NCBI GenBank assembly: GCA_020890945.1
Contig: JAJHPK010000054.1
Coordinates: 1-38,952 of the forward strand
Origin: Nitrosomonas sp.
Lineage (GTDB): Bacteria > Pseudomonadota > Gammaproteobacteria > Burkholderiales > Nitrosomonadaceae
Length of the DNA: 38,952 bases
Direction: 5' to 3'
Under the pieces are notes generated by a model. It was given only the letters and a program-made list of their open reading frames with translations, was not told the DNA's origin and searched no databases. This document shows positions 27,086 through 36,752 of this stretch, piece after piece; the first letter of the stretch is position 1, and each line of letters opens with the position of its first letter. Made by a program: the position numbers and the translations under genes.

Positions 27086-27823
27086 TTGGAAAATAAAATA
27101 GCATTGGTCACTGGCGCAAGCCGAGGAATCGGTCAAGCCATTGCACTTAAACTCGGACAGAACGGCGCCATCGTGGTTGGTGCTGCCACAACCGAAAATG
27201 GTGCTAATGCAATTACACAATATCTTGAAAAAGCAGGCATTAAGGGAACCGGCATCGTACTGAATGTCAATAACACAGAACAAATTGAACAGGCATTCCA
27301 AAAAATTCGTGAACAATTTGGCGAAGTTGAAATTCTGGTTAATAATGCCGGAATTACGCGTGACAACTTGTTAGTACGCATGAAAGATGAAGAATGGGAT
27401 GACATCCTGACGACCAATCTAAAATCCGTCTTTCGTCTAAGCCGCAGCGTGCTGCGTGCCATGATGAAAGCGCGCTATGGCCGAATTATTAATATTTCTT
27501 CGGTAGTCGGTTCCATGGGCAATATGGGACAAGCCAACTATGCCGCCGCAAAAGCAGGTATTGCAGGTTTTACCAAATCATTGGCACGCGAAGTCGGCAG
27601 TCGCAATATCACTGTGAACTGTGTTGCCCCTGGTTTTATCGATACCGACATGACTCGATCCTTACCGAATGAACATCAGCAAAGTTTGATTCAACATGTT
27701 CCACTTGGAAGGCTTGGTCGACCAGAAGAAGTTGCCGTTGCAGTTGCTTTTCTTGCCTCATCTTCTGCAAGCTACATTACAGGATCAACAATACATGTCA
27801 ATGGTGGTATGTACATGGATTGA
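27086..27823 (+). CDS. fabG: 3-oxoacyl-ACP reductase
   Basis: This 245-residue NADPH-dependent short-chain dehydrogenase reduces 3-ketoacyl-ACP in each elongation cycle. It starts at a TTG (27086-27088) with GAGGTG upstream; the protein begins MENKIALVTGASRGIG. The nucleotide loop GASRGIG (10-16), NNAG, the catalytic Tyr152-x3-Lys156 (YAAAK) and PGFIDTDMT are all intact, and the end SYITGSTIHVNGGMYM is typical. Downstream, 172 bp without a gene precede acpP. A TTAAAAT about 40-50 bp before acpP may be the -10 of an extra promoter for it. Confidence 0.97.
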   Translation: MENKIALVTGASRGIGQAIALKLGQNGAIVVGAATTENGANAITQYLEKAGIKGTGIVLNVNNTEQIEQAFQKIREQFGEVEILVNNAGITRDNLLVRMKDEEWDDILTTNLKSVFRLSRSVLRAMMKARYGRIINISSVVGSMGNMGQANYAAAKAGIAGFTKSLAREVGSRNITVNCVAPGFIDTDMTRSLPNEHQQSLIQHVPLGRLGRPEEVAVAVAFLASSSASYITGSTIHVNGGMYMD

Positions 27824-27995
27824 TGACATATCTTTGTAATAATTAATCGAGAGAATCCATTACTTTATTGCTAATTATTCTGACTATTAAAAAACCTTGA
27901 AAATTTAATGAGCAAAACTGTTGTGGTTTTATTAGATGTTAAAATTTGTTAAAATGAAGAAGTTTTTCTTACCTGAAGAAAAGGAATGTATTTAG

Positions 27996-28232
27996 ATGGA
28001 AAATATTGAGCAGCGTATTAAAAAAATTGTTGCTGAACAATTAGGCGTTAATGAAGCGGAAGTAAAGAATGAATCATCATTTGTCAACGACTTAGGTGCT
28101 GATTCGCTGGATACCGTAGAATTGGTCATGGCGCTCGAAGAAGAATTTGACTGCGAAATTCCGGATGAGCAAGCAGAAAAAATCAACACAGTCCAAGAAG
28201 CGATTAATTACGTTACCGCTCACACCAATTAG
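27996..28232 (+). CDS. acpP: Acyl carrier protein
   Basis: This 78-residue acidic four-helix protein carries growing acyl chains on 4'-phosphopantetheine attached to Ser37 in [10 protein letters not shown]. Start [18 protein letters not shown] and end [11 protein letters not shown] are classical. AAGGAATG lies about 10 nt before the ATG. ACP is needed in large amounts, which would fit a separate promoter in the preceding 172 bp. fabF follows after 39 bp. Confidence 0.97.
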   Translation: MENIEQRIKKIVAEQLGVNEAEVKNESSFVNDLGADSLDTVELVMALEEEFDCEIPDEQAEKINTVQEAINYVTAHTN

Positions 28233-28271
28233 AAACCTCTTCTTTTAGTTTTATCGACGAATGGAGTTATT

Positions 28272-29513
28272 TTGTCCAAGCGTAGGGTAGTTATTACCGG
28301 GTTAGGTATTGTATCGCCCGTTGGCAATACAGTTACAACAGCGTGGGAAAACATTATTTCTAGTAAATCGGGTATCACCCGGATTACTCGATTTGATGCT
28401 TCCAACTTCGCCTCTCAAATGGCTGGCGAAGTTAAAGATTTTGACATCCAGGAATACTTGTCGGCCAAAGAAGCCAGGCGTATGGATACTTTTATCCATT
28501 TTGGCATGGCTGCGGGGATTCAAGCGATACGTGATGCAAATCTAGAGGATCTGACGATGCTTGATGCCGAGAAAATCGGTGTTAATATCGGCTCAGGTAT
28601 CGGAGGTCTTCCAATGATTGAGGATACCGATGCTGCTTACCATGCCGGCGGACCTCGTAAAATATCTCCTTTTTTCATTCCTAGCACCATTATCAATATG
28701 ATCGCCGGAAATTTATCCATTATGTATGGATATAAAGGTCCCAATATTGCGATTGTCACAGCGTGTACAACTGCAACACACAGTATTGGTCATTCGGCGC
28801 GTATGATTGAATATGGCGATGCTGATGTCATGATCTGTGGTGGCGCAGAATCTTGCGTTTCACCGCTTGCCATTGGTGGATTCGCCGCTGCTAAGGCATT
28901 GTCAACAAACAATGACAACCCCGCAACTGCCAGTCGCCCCTGGGATATCGATCGAGATGGTTTTGTGTTAGGAGAAGGTGCTGGAGTATTAGTTTTAGAG
29001 GAATTGCAGCATGCTCAGCAGCGAGGAGCAAGAATCTATGCAGAATTAGCTGGATTTGGCATGAGCGCAGACGCTTTTCACATGACAGCACCTTGCGATG
29101 ATGGTGAAGGAGCAGCACGATGCATGACGAACGCACTGAAAAATGCCTCGATCAATACGGACGAGGTAGACTATGTGAATGCGCATGGTACTTCTACCCC
29201 ACTCGGCGATTTTGCCGAAACAGTCGCGGTCAAACGTTGTTTTGCCGATCACGCTAAAAAATTAGCGGTAAGCTCGACCAAATCAATGACAGGACACCTA
29301 TTAGGTGCCGCTGGTGGCGTTGAAGCAGTATTTTCAGCCCTCGCCATTCATCACCAGATTGCACCGCCCACTATTAATCTCATTAATCAAGATCCGCAAT
29401 GTGATCTGGATTATGTCCCCAACACTGCGAGAGAAATGCCGATTAAAGTCGCGTTGTCCAATTCTTTTGGGTTTGGAGGAACAAACGGAACACTTGTGTT
29501 CCGAAAAATTTAG
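28272..29513 (+). CDS. fabF: Beta-ketoacyl-ACP synthase II
   Basis: This 413-residue condensing enzyme elongates acyl-ACP with malonyl-ACP. It starts at a TTG (28272-28274) after GGAG, giving [20 protein letters not shown]. The nucleophile is Cys165 ([12 protein letters not shown]); the two histidines are in [11 protein letters not shown] and [10 protein letters not shown]; the Phe/Gly-rich end [14 protein letters not shown] closes the family pattern. Length is normal. mltG begins 14 bp later. Confidence 0.97.
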   Translation: MSKRRVVITGLGIVSPVGNTVTTAWENIISSKSGITRITRFDASNFASQMAGEVKDFDIQEYLSAKEARRMDTFIHFGMAAGIQAIRDANLEDLTMLDAEKIGVNIGSGIGGLPMIEDTDAAYHAGGPRKISPFFIPSTIINMIAGNLSIMYGYKGPNIAIVTACTTATHSIGHSARMIEYGDADVMICGGAESCVSPLAIGGFAAAKALSTNNDNPATASRPWDIDRDGFVLGEGAGVLVLEELQHAQQRGARIYAELAGFGMSADAFHMTAPCDDGEGAARCMTNALKNASINTDEVDYVNAHGTSTPLGDFAETVAVKRCFADHAKKLAVSSTKSMTGHLLGAAGGVEAVFSALAIHHQIAPPTINLINQDPQCDLDYVPNTAREMPIKVALSNSFGFGGTNGTLVFRKI

Positions 29514-29527
29514 TATCTGAAAAGCGT

Positions 29528-30523
29528 ATGCGCACGCTTACACGCCTTTTATTTTACATCCTGGCGGGTGTTATTTTGGCGGTAAGTTGGTTGTACTTAC
29601 ACGTTCATTCGTCTATTACATTACCAGCCACCCCTTTTGAATTATCCATTGAATCTGGCAGCAACCTCAGTCAAGTTTCTCAACAACTGGTTGACGCCGG
29701 ATTAATTCCTAGCAAATGGCCTTTCATTTTAATGGCACGCTATCTGGGTCAAGAATCGGCCATCAAAGCGGGTGATTATGAAATTTCTGAAGGTTTGACA
29801 CAAATTGCCTTGTTGCGGTATTTAGCAAAAGGGGATATTAAGCAACGAGACATCAAGTTTATAGAAGGCTGGACATTTACCCAGATGAGAAAGGCTCTTG
29901 ATGATCACCCGGATATCAAGCACGATTCATCAGAGCTAACTGATCAACAGATACTACAGCATATTGCTGCTAAGGAAGCTTTAGCTGAAGGACTTTTTTT
30001 TCCAGACACCTATTTTTTTGTTCGTGGTGAAAGTGACCTGAATATTCTTCGCCGCGCTTACCAGGTCATGAATAATCATTTACAAACCCATTGGTCGACT
30101 CGAAGTGAATCTTTACCTCTTTCTACTCCTTACGAAGCCTTGATTCTTGCCTCGATTATCGAAAAAGAAACAGGGATAGAAAATGATAGGCCAGAAATAG
30201 CTGGGGTTTTCATTAATCGACTGCGCAAAGGCATGCGTTTACAAACGGACCCAACAGTAATTTATGGGATGGGTAAAGAATTCAATGGCAACTTGCGTAA
30301 AAAAGATTTACTGGCCGATCAAGCATACAACACTTACACTCGCTCGGGCTTGCCTCCTACCCCAATTTCGTTACCCAGCCTTGCTTCCATTCGTGCTACT
30401 TTGAATCCAGCCCAAACCGATGCCTTGTATTTCGTTGCGAAAGGCAATGGCGAATCACATTTTTCAACTAATTTGACAGATCACAACAAAGCGGTCAATG
30501 AATACCAAAAACGACAAAAATAA
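29528..30523 (+). CDS. mltG: Endolytic murein transglycosylase MltG
   Basis: This 331-residue inner-membrane enzyme has a single N-terminal helix (LLFYILAGVILAVSWLYL, about residues 7-24). A periplasmic LysM-like part follows (SGSNLSQVSQQLVDAGLIPS). The YceG catalytic domain contains ASIIEKETG, with the catalytic glutamate in the EKET segment (212-215), then FINRLRKGMRLQTDPTVIYG and the late SGLPPTPISLPS. MltG cleaves nascent glycan strands and helps set their length. It ends the fatty-acid block here. In many relatives pabC comes before it and tmk-holB after it; none of these is in the window. Confidence 0.95.
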   Translation: MRTLTRLLFYILAGVILAVSWLYLHVHSSITLPATPFELSIESGSNLSQVSQQLVDAGLIPSKWPFILMARYLGQESAIKAGDYEISEGLTQIALLRYLAKGDIKQRDIKFIEGWTFTQMRKALDDHPDIKHDSSELTDQQILQHIAAKEALAEGLFFPDTYFFVRGESDLNILRRAYQVMNNHLQTHWSTRSESLPLSTPYEALILASIIEKETGIENDRPEIAGVFINRLRKGMRLQTDPTVIYGMGKEFNGNLRKKDLLADQAYNTYTRSGLPPTPISLPSLASIRATLNPAQTDALYFVAKGNGESHFSTNLTDHNKAVNEYQKRQK

Positions 30524-30571
30524 TTCTGCCGCGGATTATTCCACTTCAGAACCTCATCTCCATGAGGCCAA

Positions 30572-33247
30572 ATGACACAATTTTCGATTGTAATACCTAC
30601 ACTCAATGAATCTGAAAACATCGATCCGTTGCTAGAGCGCATCACTGCGCTTGATTTTCCTAACGGTCATTTCGAAATCATCATTGTAGATGATGGTTCA
30701 ACGGATCACACACAAGATAAAGTCAGAGGCTGGAGCAGCAATTCAAATGTTCGCTTGATCGAAAGAACGGAAAAACCCGATTTAACTGCAGCGATACTTG
30801 CTGGTGTTGCTGCCGCCAAAAGTAATATCATCGTGGTAATGGACGCAGATTTGAGTCATCCACCAGAAAGTATTCCAGCCGTTGTTTCTCCTCTACTAAA
30901 AGGTGAGCATGATCTTGTTGTAGGCAGTCGATACATTCCCGGTGGAAACATTGAAAATTGGCCACTGCATCGAAAGCTGCTATCCCGTGTTGGTGGATGG
31001 ATAGCTCGCCCAATCTGCGATGTCAACGACCCCATGTCTGGTTTTTTTGCCTTCCGAAAAGAACTGACCAACAATGTTTCCAACGATGCGCAAGGCTACA
31101 AGATTTTACTCGAGTTACTGATGGCCAATTATGGAAAAATTCGTGTCACGGAAGTACCGATTTGTTTTCGTGATCGCATTCATGGCACCTCGAAGTTATC
31201 TATTTTTCATCAACGAGCCTATTTACAACGGCTCATTACATTAGCCGGCGGCACAGCTACCTTAAATACCGCTGGGCGGTTTGCCATTGTCGGGTTAATC
31301 GGCGTATTGATTGACGCTGCGGTGTTTCAATGGATGATTATGCAAAATGCCGGGCTTGCACTCGCACATTTTGTCAGTTTCTTGGTAGCAGCCACCAGCA
31401 ATTATATTTTTAATTCCAAATGGTCATTTCGAGAACATCATGCGGGATACTTACGTTGGAATCACTTTGGTCGCTTTTTGATCGTTGCTGCACTCGCTCT
31501 ATTATTACGGGGGGGCGTACTCGCCCTATTGGTGTACGTATGGCAACTGCCGCCGATACTGGCGATATTTCCCGCCATTGTTGCCACGGCAATGGTGAAC
31601 TACCTAGGGTCCGCTTTCTATGTTTTTCCCGACAAAAGCAAGTCGATTCCTGCCGAAATACGCTGGCGCACCGCTGCCATAGGAATTTTTGCATTCGCTT
31701 TGCTACTTCGTCTGGTCTATGCCGGATTGGCACAATTAATTCCCGATGAAGCTTACTATTGGCAGTACGCTCAGCATATGGATTTCAGTTACTACGACCA
31801 TCCGCCCATGGTCGCCTGGTTGATATGGTTGGGTACGGCCGTATTTGGCCACAATGAATTTGGTGTGCGTATCATCTCGTTGCTATGTGGTTTTATTGCC
31901 ATTGGTTATTTGTATGCCTTAGCATGTAACCTGTATAACAAATCGACCGCCATGCTTAGCGTATTGCTCATGGTCGTTTTACCCGTTGGATTTGTTTCAG
32001 GCTTGTTGATGACGCCTGATGCTCCACTTGTTGCCGCTTGGGCAGCCACGCTGTATTACATGGAGCGCGCGCTACTATCCAATCAACAGAATGCTTGGTT
32101 AGGCATGGGTATCGCTTTTGGTCTGGGTTTATTGTCTAAGTACACGCTGGGATTATTGGGCATCGCGGCATTGGTTTTTGTCATCATCGATCCGATCTCG
32201 CGACGCTGGATGTTACGCCCGCATCCCTACTCAGCGGCTTTATTGGCGCTGCTATTATTTTCACCCGTAATTTACTGGAATTACGCACATGCCTGGACAT
32301 CTTTCGCATTCCAATCAACCCGTGTTCTCGCGGATGGAAATGTGTTCTCAGTGCACCATCTTTTTTTTCATATTTTGATTTTACTCACCCCTGTCGGTAT
32401 GGTTGCCGCAGGTTGGGCCTTTTTTACCAAAGGAAAACCACAAAACACTTCGCACGAAAAACGACGGCATTTGTTCGTACAAATTTTTACAGGTATCCCT
32501 TTGTTAATTTGCTTTGCACTTAGCACCTTTGATACACCGCGTTTTCATTGGACAGGCCCAATCTGGTTGGCATTATTACCAACTATCGCATGGATGATCA
32601 TTCAGTTTGGCAACCATAATGCTTTTCTTCAGCGCATGCGTGCTGCATGGCAGGTCACGATCATTATTTGCGTTTTTTCCTATGCCTTATTATTGCACTA
32701 TATCGTATTAGGTATTCCAGGAGTGCCTTATCAACTCTTTACTGAGCATTACTTTTGGAGAGAAACTGCTGATGAAATCAACAAAATTGTCGATCAAGTT
32801 AGAAAGGATACTGGCGAAGAACCTATAGTCATTGGTATGAGCAAATGGTCTGTTGCCAGTTCGTTGTATTTCTATACCCATCACCAAAACAAACCATTGG
32901 ATATACGCTCACGTAATATATTTGGTGACAGCGCCGCCATGTACGATTTTTGGTATCCATCGCAACAACCGTCGGATCGACCCATCATTCAAGTTGGCAT
33001 GGCACGCCACCATTTAGAAAAAACCCGGAAAGGCATTAAAGGAATCGATACTGAAAAATTACTGATCCATCCCGGTAATATTGAATACAAAATTATCGAA
33101 CGCTATGACGTACCGGTACGGAAATTATATTATCGTATTTCAGAAGGATTTAAAGGCGGCATCGATTATTTGTGCAACGATGAAAACCAACGGGCAGCTT
33201 TGTTGTTATCCGACAGCAAGGCCTGCGTAAAGTATCAGAGACATTAA
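30572..33247 (+). CDS. Three-part glycosyltransferase: GT2 – GtrA – GT39/ArnT
   Basis: This 891-residue membrane protein is a natural fusion. Residues about 4-215 are a dolichol-phosphate-mannose-synthase-like GT2 domain (VIPTLNESENIDPLL, DDGSTDH, MDADLSHPPE, DPMSGFFAFRKE) that would put a sugar on undecaprenyl phosphate. Residues about 236-352 are a GtrA-type four-helix domain (RFAIVGLIGVLIDAAVFQW, SNYIFNSKWSFREH) thought to flip or handle the lipid-linked sugar. From about 365 there is a GT39/ArnT-like polytopic transferase (LIPDEAYYWQYAQHMDFSYY, DHPPMVAWLIWLGTA) that moves the sugar from the lipid carrier to an acceptor outside. One polypeptide thus covers three steps usually split among separate genes. 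The acceptor (lipid A, glycan or protein) is unknown. The gene starts 48 bp after mltG. Confidence 0.9.
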   Translation: MTQFSIVIPTLNESENIDPLLERITALDFPNGHFEIIIVDDGSTDHTQDKVRGWSSNSNVRLIERTEKPDLTAAILAGVAAAKSNIIVVMDADLSHPPESIPAVVSPLLKGEHDLVVGSRYIPGGNIENWPLHRKLLSRVGGWIARPICDVNDPMSGFFAFRKELTNNVSNDAQGYKILLELLMANYGKIRVTEVPICFRDRIHGTSKLSIFHQRAYLQRLITLAGGTATLNTAGRFAIVGLIGVLIDAAVFQWMIMQNAGLALAHFVSFLVAATSNYIFNSKWSFREHHAGYLRWNHFGRFLIVAALALLLRGGVLALLVYVWQLPPILAIFPAIVATAMVNYLGSAFYVFPDKSKSIPAEIRWRTAAIGIFAFALLLRLVYAGLAQLIPDEAYYWQYAQHMDFSYYDHPPMVAWLIWLGTAVFGHNEFGVRIISLLCGFIAIGYLYALACNLYNKSTAMLSVLLMVVLPVGFVSGLLMTPDAPLVAAWAATLYYMERALLSNQQNAWLGMGIAFGLGLLSKYTLGLLGIAALVFVIIDPISRRWMLRPHPYSAALLALLLFSPVIYWNYAHAWTSFAFQSTRVLADGNVFSVHHLFFHILILLTPVGMVAAGWAFFTKGKPQNTSHEKRRHLFVQIFTGIPLLICFALSTFDTPRFHWTGPIWLALLPTIAWMIIQFGNHNAFLQRMRAAWQVTIIICVFSYALLLHYIVLGIPGVPYQLFTEHYFWRETADEINKIVDQVRKDTGEEPIVIGMSKWSVASSLYFYTHHQNKPLDIRSRNIFGDSAAMYDFWYPSQQPSDRPIIQVGMARHHLEKTRKGIKGIDTEKLLIHPGNIEYKIIERYDVPVRKLYYRISEGFKGGIDYLCNDENQRAALLLSDSKACVKYQRH

Positions 33248-33258
33248 TTGCTATGTGT

Positions 33259-33278
33259 ATTCAATTACCGTATTGAAT
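33259..33278. terminator. Weak hairpin between convergent genes
   Basis: A perfect 7-bp inverted repeat, ATTCAAT-N6-ATTGAAT, lies between the glycosyltransferase gene and the convergent DUF4019 gene and overlaps the last codons of the latter. It has no T-run, so its role as a terminator is doubtful. Confidence 0.3.
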
Positions 33279-33696
33279 ATTCTACTACTTTCCAGTTTTC
33301 TGTCCCTATTGAATCGTTCGACTTCACCAACGTAACGGTTTCTAACGCAAGTCCTTTTTCTGGGAATGTCGTATAAAATTCTAATATGACATATTCGCCA
33401 TCTGCAAACCCTGATAACGATTTAGCCGAACTTGCCGTTGCAATATAACGCGCAGTTTGTTTTCCGCGAGAATTACGCAAAGTAGTAATAGTTTTTATCC
33501 ACTCCTGCTCTGAAGTTTTTTTCTGCAGCAATAACGATGCATTTTGCCAACTTTCAGGATATTTCTCGTTATCAAGCCACTCTAACCAGGAACGCGCACT
33601 ACCTTCAACTTGCTCTAGCAAATCAGCCTCTTTGGCAAAAGCATAAGGCAACATACAAATAATCAGTAGTCCTAATAATGTCAATTTCTTAAACAA
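33265..33696 (-). CDS. DUF4019 exported protein
   Basis: This 143-residue protein has a signal peptide (MFKKLTLLGLLIICMLPYAFA). The mature domain has the DUF4019 pattern: ARSWLEWLDNEKYPESWQNA, KKTSEQEWIKTITTLRNSRG, YVILEFYTTFPEKGLALETV and a last NWKVVEYSIR. Members are small periplasmic proteins of unknown function, NTF2-like in appearance. There are no cysteines in the mature part. It converges with the glycosyltransferase gene (17-bp gap) and lies 52 bp after the ZIP transporter gene on the same strand. Confidence 0.85.
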   Translation of the reverse strand: MFKKLTLLGLLIICMLPYAFAKEADLLEQVEGSARSWLEWLDNEKYPESWQNASLLLQKKTSEQEWIKTITTLRNSRGKQTARYIATASSAKSLSGFADGEYVILEFYTTFPEKGLALETVTLVKSNDSIGTENWKVVEYSIR

Positions 33697-33748
33697 CTCA
33701 GTCTCCGTAATCGAAAAAAACGCTCGTTAAAATGGAATTTTGCGTAAC

Positions 33749-34546
33749 TCACTCGTGTGGGAAAAAATTTCCCATCAGCCAAATAGACAAAATCCCCAAT
33801 AAAATCAATATAACCTGCTGTATAGTGGCATTAATTTCCGGACGCCGGTGTAAACCAGGAATCAAGTCTGACATTGCCACATAGATCATACTCGCTGAAG
33901 CAAACGCTAGTAGCGGTTGTACTAAGTAATTCATATTATGCAACATAAAATATGCCAATACTCCGCCTACCACAGTCGCAAACGTCGAAAACAGATTTAA
34001 CAAAAAAGCCTGACGACGGGTATAACCAGAATTCAATAGAATAATGAAATCTCCCGCTTCTTGCGGAATTTCATGCGCAATAATGGCGATGGATGTGACA
34101 ATTCCTAATTGCACATCAACCATAAATGCAGCGGCGATCAAAATACCATCGACAAAATTATGAAACGTATCTCCCACAATCACCATCATGCCGCTACGCC
34201 CATAATCATGATTATGCTGCGACACGGTTGTTTCTTTGTCGTGCAATAAATCATGCGCTTCACAGTCTTCAAGATGACAATGCCGCCACAACACCAGCTT
34301 TTCTAAAATAAAAAAGAATAAAATACCGATTAGCACCATCATCGTCACATGAATTGGATTTTCAGCGAGTTCAAATGCTTCCGGTAACGTATTCAGAAAT
34401 GCCGCGCCCAATAAAGCACCAATCGCATACGATACTAAAACAGACAACCAAGACACGCGCGCATTAAAGGCTAATACGGCCGCACATAACAGGCTCAACA
34501 CGCCCCCTAACAAGCTAACCGCGATAATCCAGGCAAGTGTTGACAT
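33749..34546 (-). CDS. ZIP family divalent-metal transporter
   Basis: This 265-residue inner-membrane protein has about seven to eight helices. The metal-site helices are clear: GDTFHNFVDGILIAAAF (HNxxD) and IIAHEIPQEAGDFIILLNSG (HE-x-P-x-E). A cytosolic His/Asp-rich loop, HCHLEDCEAHDLLHDKE, may sense or buffer metal. ZIP proteins carry zinc, iron or related ions into the cytosol, the opposite of the CzcCBA pump in this window; the exact ion cannot be told. The HEIPQE form in place of HEIPHE is common in the GufA-like bacterial branch. DUF4019 follows on the same strand. Confidence 0.9.
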   Translation of the reverse strand: MSTLAWIIAVSLLGGVLSLLCAAVLAFNARVSWLSVLVSYAIGALLGAAFLNTLPEAFELAENPIHVTMMVLIGILFFFILEKLVLWRHCHLEDCEAHDLLHDKETTVSQHNHDYGRSGMMVIVGDTFHNFVDGILIAAAFMVDVQLGIVTSIAIIAHEIPQEAGDFIILLNSGYTRRQAFLLNLFSTFATVVGGVLAYFMLHNMNYLVQPLLAFASASMIYVAMSDLIPGLHRRPEINATIQQVILILLGILSIWLMGNFFPHE

Positions 34547-34630
34547 CTATGGAATTTCGAATAAATCCGCGATTATACCTGTTGCAAGAACATCTGTTGA
34601 GAATCAAAGAACAAAATGCAAGCAATAGAA

Positions 34631-35401
34631 TTACTCTAACCAAATTAATGCCGCCATGCGTCCGGTTTCACCGTCGCGGCGATAAGAAAAGAAACGCGTA
34701 GAATCACAATACGTGCAAGCCCCTCCGCCATGAATCTGCGTGATACCAGCACGCAATAAACGTTGCCGTGCTAACAGAAAAATATCTGCCAACCATTTTT
34801 TTTGAACATTATCCGATAACATAAAAGCTTGCTCGGAATCCTTATCGTATTCGACAAAGGCTTGAAAAACTTCCACTCCAACTTCAAAATGATCGGGACC
34901 AATGGCCGGACCCAGCCAAGCAACCAAATCAGTAACATTTACCGACATTGCCGTGACTGTTTTTTCAATGATTCCTCCCACCAGACCACGCCACCCTGCA
35001 TGCACAACGGCCACGACCGAACCCGCACGATCACACAAAAAAACCGGCAAACAATCCGCCACCATCACTGCGCAAACAATGCTACGTTGTTTCGTCATCG
35101 CAGCATCCGCCGCTATCGTCGATGTGGTTTTCTCATCGACCCAAACCGGCAGCACACCATGCACTTGCTGCAGCCATTTCGGTTCGCTCGGTAAAAAACG
35201 ACGCAATAACATGCGGTTCTGTTCGACATGCAGTACCTCATCATTGACGTGTGCTCCTAAATTCAGCGATGCAAATTGATGGTTGTTGCCGCTACTAAAA
35301 CCGCCCTGACGCGTAGTAAACAACGCTTTAACATTCGATGGCGCTGGCCAATCCGGGATAATCCAATGGTTTGGAATATTTTGCAAACTCATGTCAATCA
35401 A
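34631..35401 (-). CDS. pgeF: Purine nucleoside phosphorylase / YfiH (PgeF)
   Basis: This protein of about 256 residues belongs to the YfiH/LACC1 family. It acts on purine nucleosides and is also known as PgeF, which corrects misincorporated amino acids in peptidoglycan. The zinc site is visible in VMVADCLPVF (Cys) and VVHAGWRGLVGG (His), with an earlier His in WLQQVHG. WLGPAIGPDHFEVG and the C-terminal FFSYRRDGETGRMAALIWL complete the family. The longest frame begins at a TTG (35399-35401), but an ATG three codons later (35390-35392) is also possible. AAGG lies 4 nt before the TTG and 13 nt before the ATG. rluD, its frequent neighbour, is not here. Confidence 0.92.
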   Translation of the reverse strand: MIDMSLQNIPNHWIIPDWPAPSNVKALFTTRQGGFSSGNNHQFASLNLGAHVNDEVLHVEQNRMLLRRFLPSEPKWLQQVHGVLPVWVDEKTTSTIAADAAMTKQRSIVCAVMVADCLPVFLCDRAGSVVAVVHAGWRGLVGGIIEKTVTAMSVNVTDLVAWLGPAIGPDHFEVGVEVFQAFVEYDKDSEQAFMLSDNVQKKWLADIFLLARQRLLRAGITQIHGGGACTYCDSTRFFSYRRDGETGRMAALIWLE

Positions 35402-35543
35402 ACAACCTTATGATAAAAATGCACCTTCACGACAATTGCGTGATAGCTTCGGTTCTCAGGTAAAATATCGGATTGGTTACTGTAACATGAACAAATTCTA
35501 ATTCAGCAACAAATAATAACAATATTCGTCATAGGTATAAGCA

Positions 35544-36701
35544 ATGAATTTTACAAAGAAACTGACTCATTCCATACGCATTCTCTTTATTACGGTTTTC
35601 GTTTCGACGTGCTTCTTGACAGCGAATGTATTCGCCGACGATGACAATAGTGAATTTCTCAAAGCCGCTTTTTCAGGAAGCATTGAAACCATCAAAGAAT
35701 TATTAGCTAAAAACACCAACATCAATTATCAAAATGATAAAGGATTCAATGCATTGATGATCGCATCTCAATACGGTCATAGCGATGTTGTCAAGCTGTT
35801 GTTGGAGAATAAAGCCGATGTCAATTTAAAAAACACTGGGGATACCACCGCGTTGATGCTGGCCGCCAAAAACGGACACGCCGAAATTGTTGATACCTTA
35901 TTAGCTAAAGACGCAAAAATCAATGCACAAACGACCGATGGCATCACCGCTTTGATGCTAACCATTCAAAAAGGCCAGGAAGCGATTGTTAATACGCTGA
36001 TAACAAAAGGAGCAGATATTCAATTAGAAACTAAAGACAAAGTTACTGCTTTGATCATCGCCGCACTGGAAGGGAAACAAGCTGTCGTCGAAAAACTTTT
36101 GGCAAAAGGTGCCAAAATCGACCATCGTGCAGCGGATAATACAACCGCGCTTTATATGGCTGCGAGAAATGGGCATAAAGCTGTCGTCGAGACACTCCTG
36201 GCAAAAAATGCTGCGTTTGATCTGCCCGCCATCAATGATACGACCCCGCTCTATATTGCTGTGCAAAATGGGCATATCGATATCGTCAATACCTTGCTAA
36301 CAAAAGGCGCCAAAGTCGATCAACAGGATAAAAACAAAGCAACCGCTTTAACCATTGCTGCATTGATTGGTAATACCGAGATGGCAAAGACACTCATTAA
36401 ACATGGGGCAAAAGTTGATCACAAAGCTGCTATCGGATTCACGCCTCTGATACTTGCCGCGCAAAATGGGCATACAAATGTTATTGAAGCATTGTTAGAA
36501 AATGGCGCAAAGATAGATTTACAAAATGACGATGGGGTAACAGCGTTGATGTGGGCGGGATTACACGATCATGCGGACACGGTAAAAATCTTGTTACAGA
36601 AAGGCGCAAACCTCAATCTCAAAAGTAAAAAAGGTAAAACCGCTGCCGAAATCGCAAAAGATCCAGCTATCGTCGAATTATTGAAAACAGCGAAAAAATA
36701 A
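35544..36701 (+). CDS. Exported ankyrin-repeat protein
   Basis: This 385-residue protein has a signal peptide (RILFITVFVSTCFLTANVFA, residues about 12-31). Almost the whole mature part is ten ankyrin repeats of 33-34 residues plus a short cap, each close to TALMLAAKNGHAEIVDTLLA-K-x-A-K-I. Repeats in the middle, such as TALIIAALEGKQAVVEKLLA, are very regular, suggesting expansion by duplication. Ankyrin proteins bind partners. An exported one in a free-living proteobacterium would work in the periplasm, where similar proteins (AnkB type) accompany catalase or envelope functions. No partner gene is adjacent. It stands 142 bp from the divergent pgeF gene and 51 bp before the glycerophosphodiesterase gene. 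Confidence 0.88.
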   Translation: MNFTKKLTHSIRILFITVFVSTCFLTANVFADDDNSEFLKAAFSGSIETIKELLAKNTNINYQNDKGFNALMIASQYGHSDVVKLLLENKADVNLKNTGDTTALMLAAKNGHAEIVDTLLAKDAKINAQTTDGITALMLTIQKGQEAIVNTLITKGADIQLETKDKVTALIIAALEGKQAVVEKLLAKGAKIDHRAADNTTALYMAARNGHKAVVETLLAKNAAFDLPAINDTTPLYIAVQNGHIDIVNTLLTKGAKVDQQDKNKATALTIAALIGNTEMAKTLIKHGAKVDHKAAIGFTPLILAAQNGHTNVIEALLENGAKIDLQNDDGVTALMWAGLHDHADTVKILLQKGANLNLKSKKGKTAAEIAKDPAIVELLKTAKK

Positions 36702-36752
36702 TTGAGACTTGTTATTCATTTAATGCCGGCTAAGCTTTAATTTTTAGTCATC

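Noticed and set aside
35687-36640. Tandem DNA repeats in the ankyrin gene as a possible mobile or slippage element
   Set aside because: The periodicity of about 99-102 bases is fully explained by the 33-34 residue ankyrin unit, and the DNA copies are well diverged.
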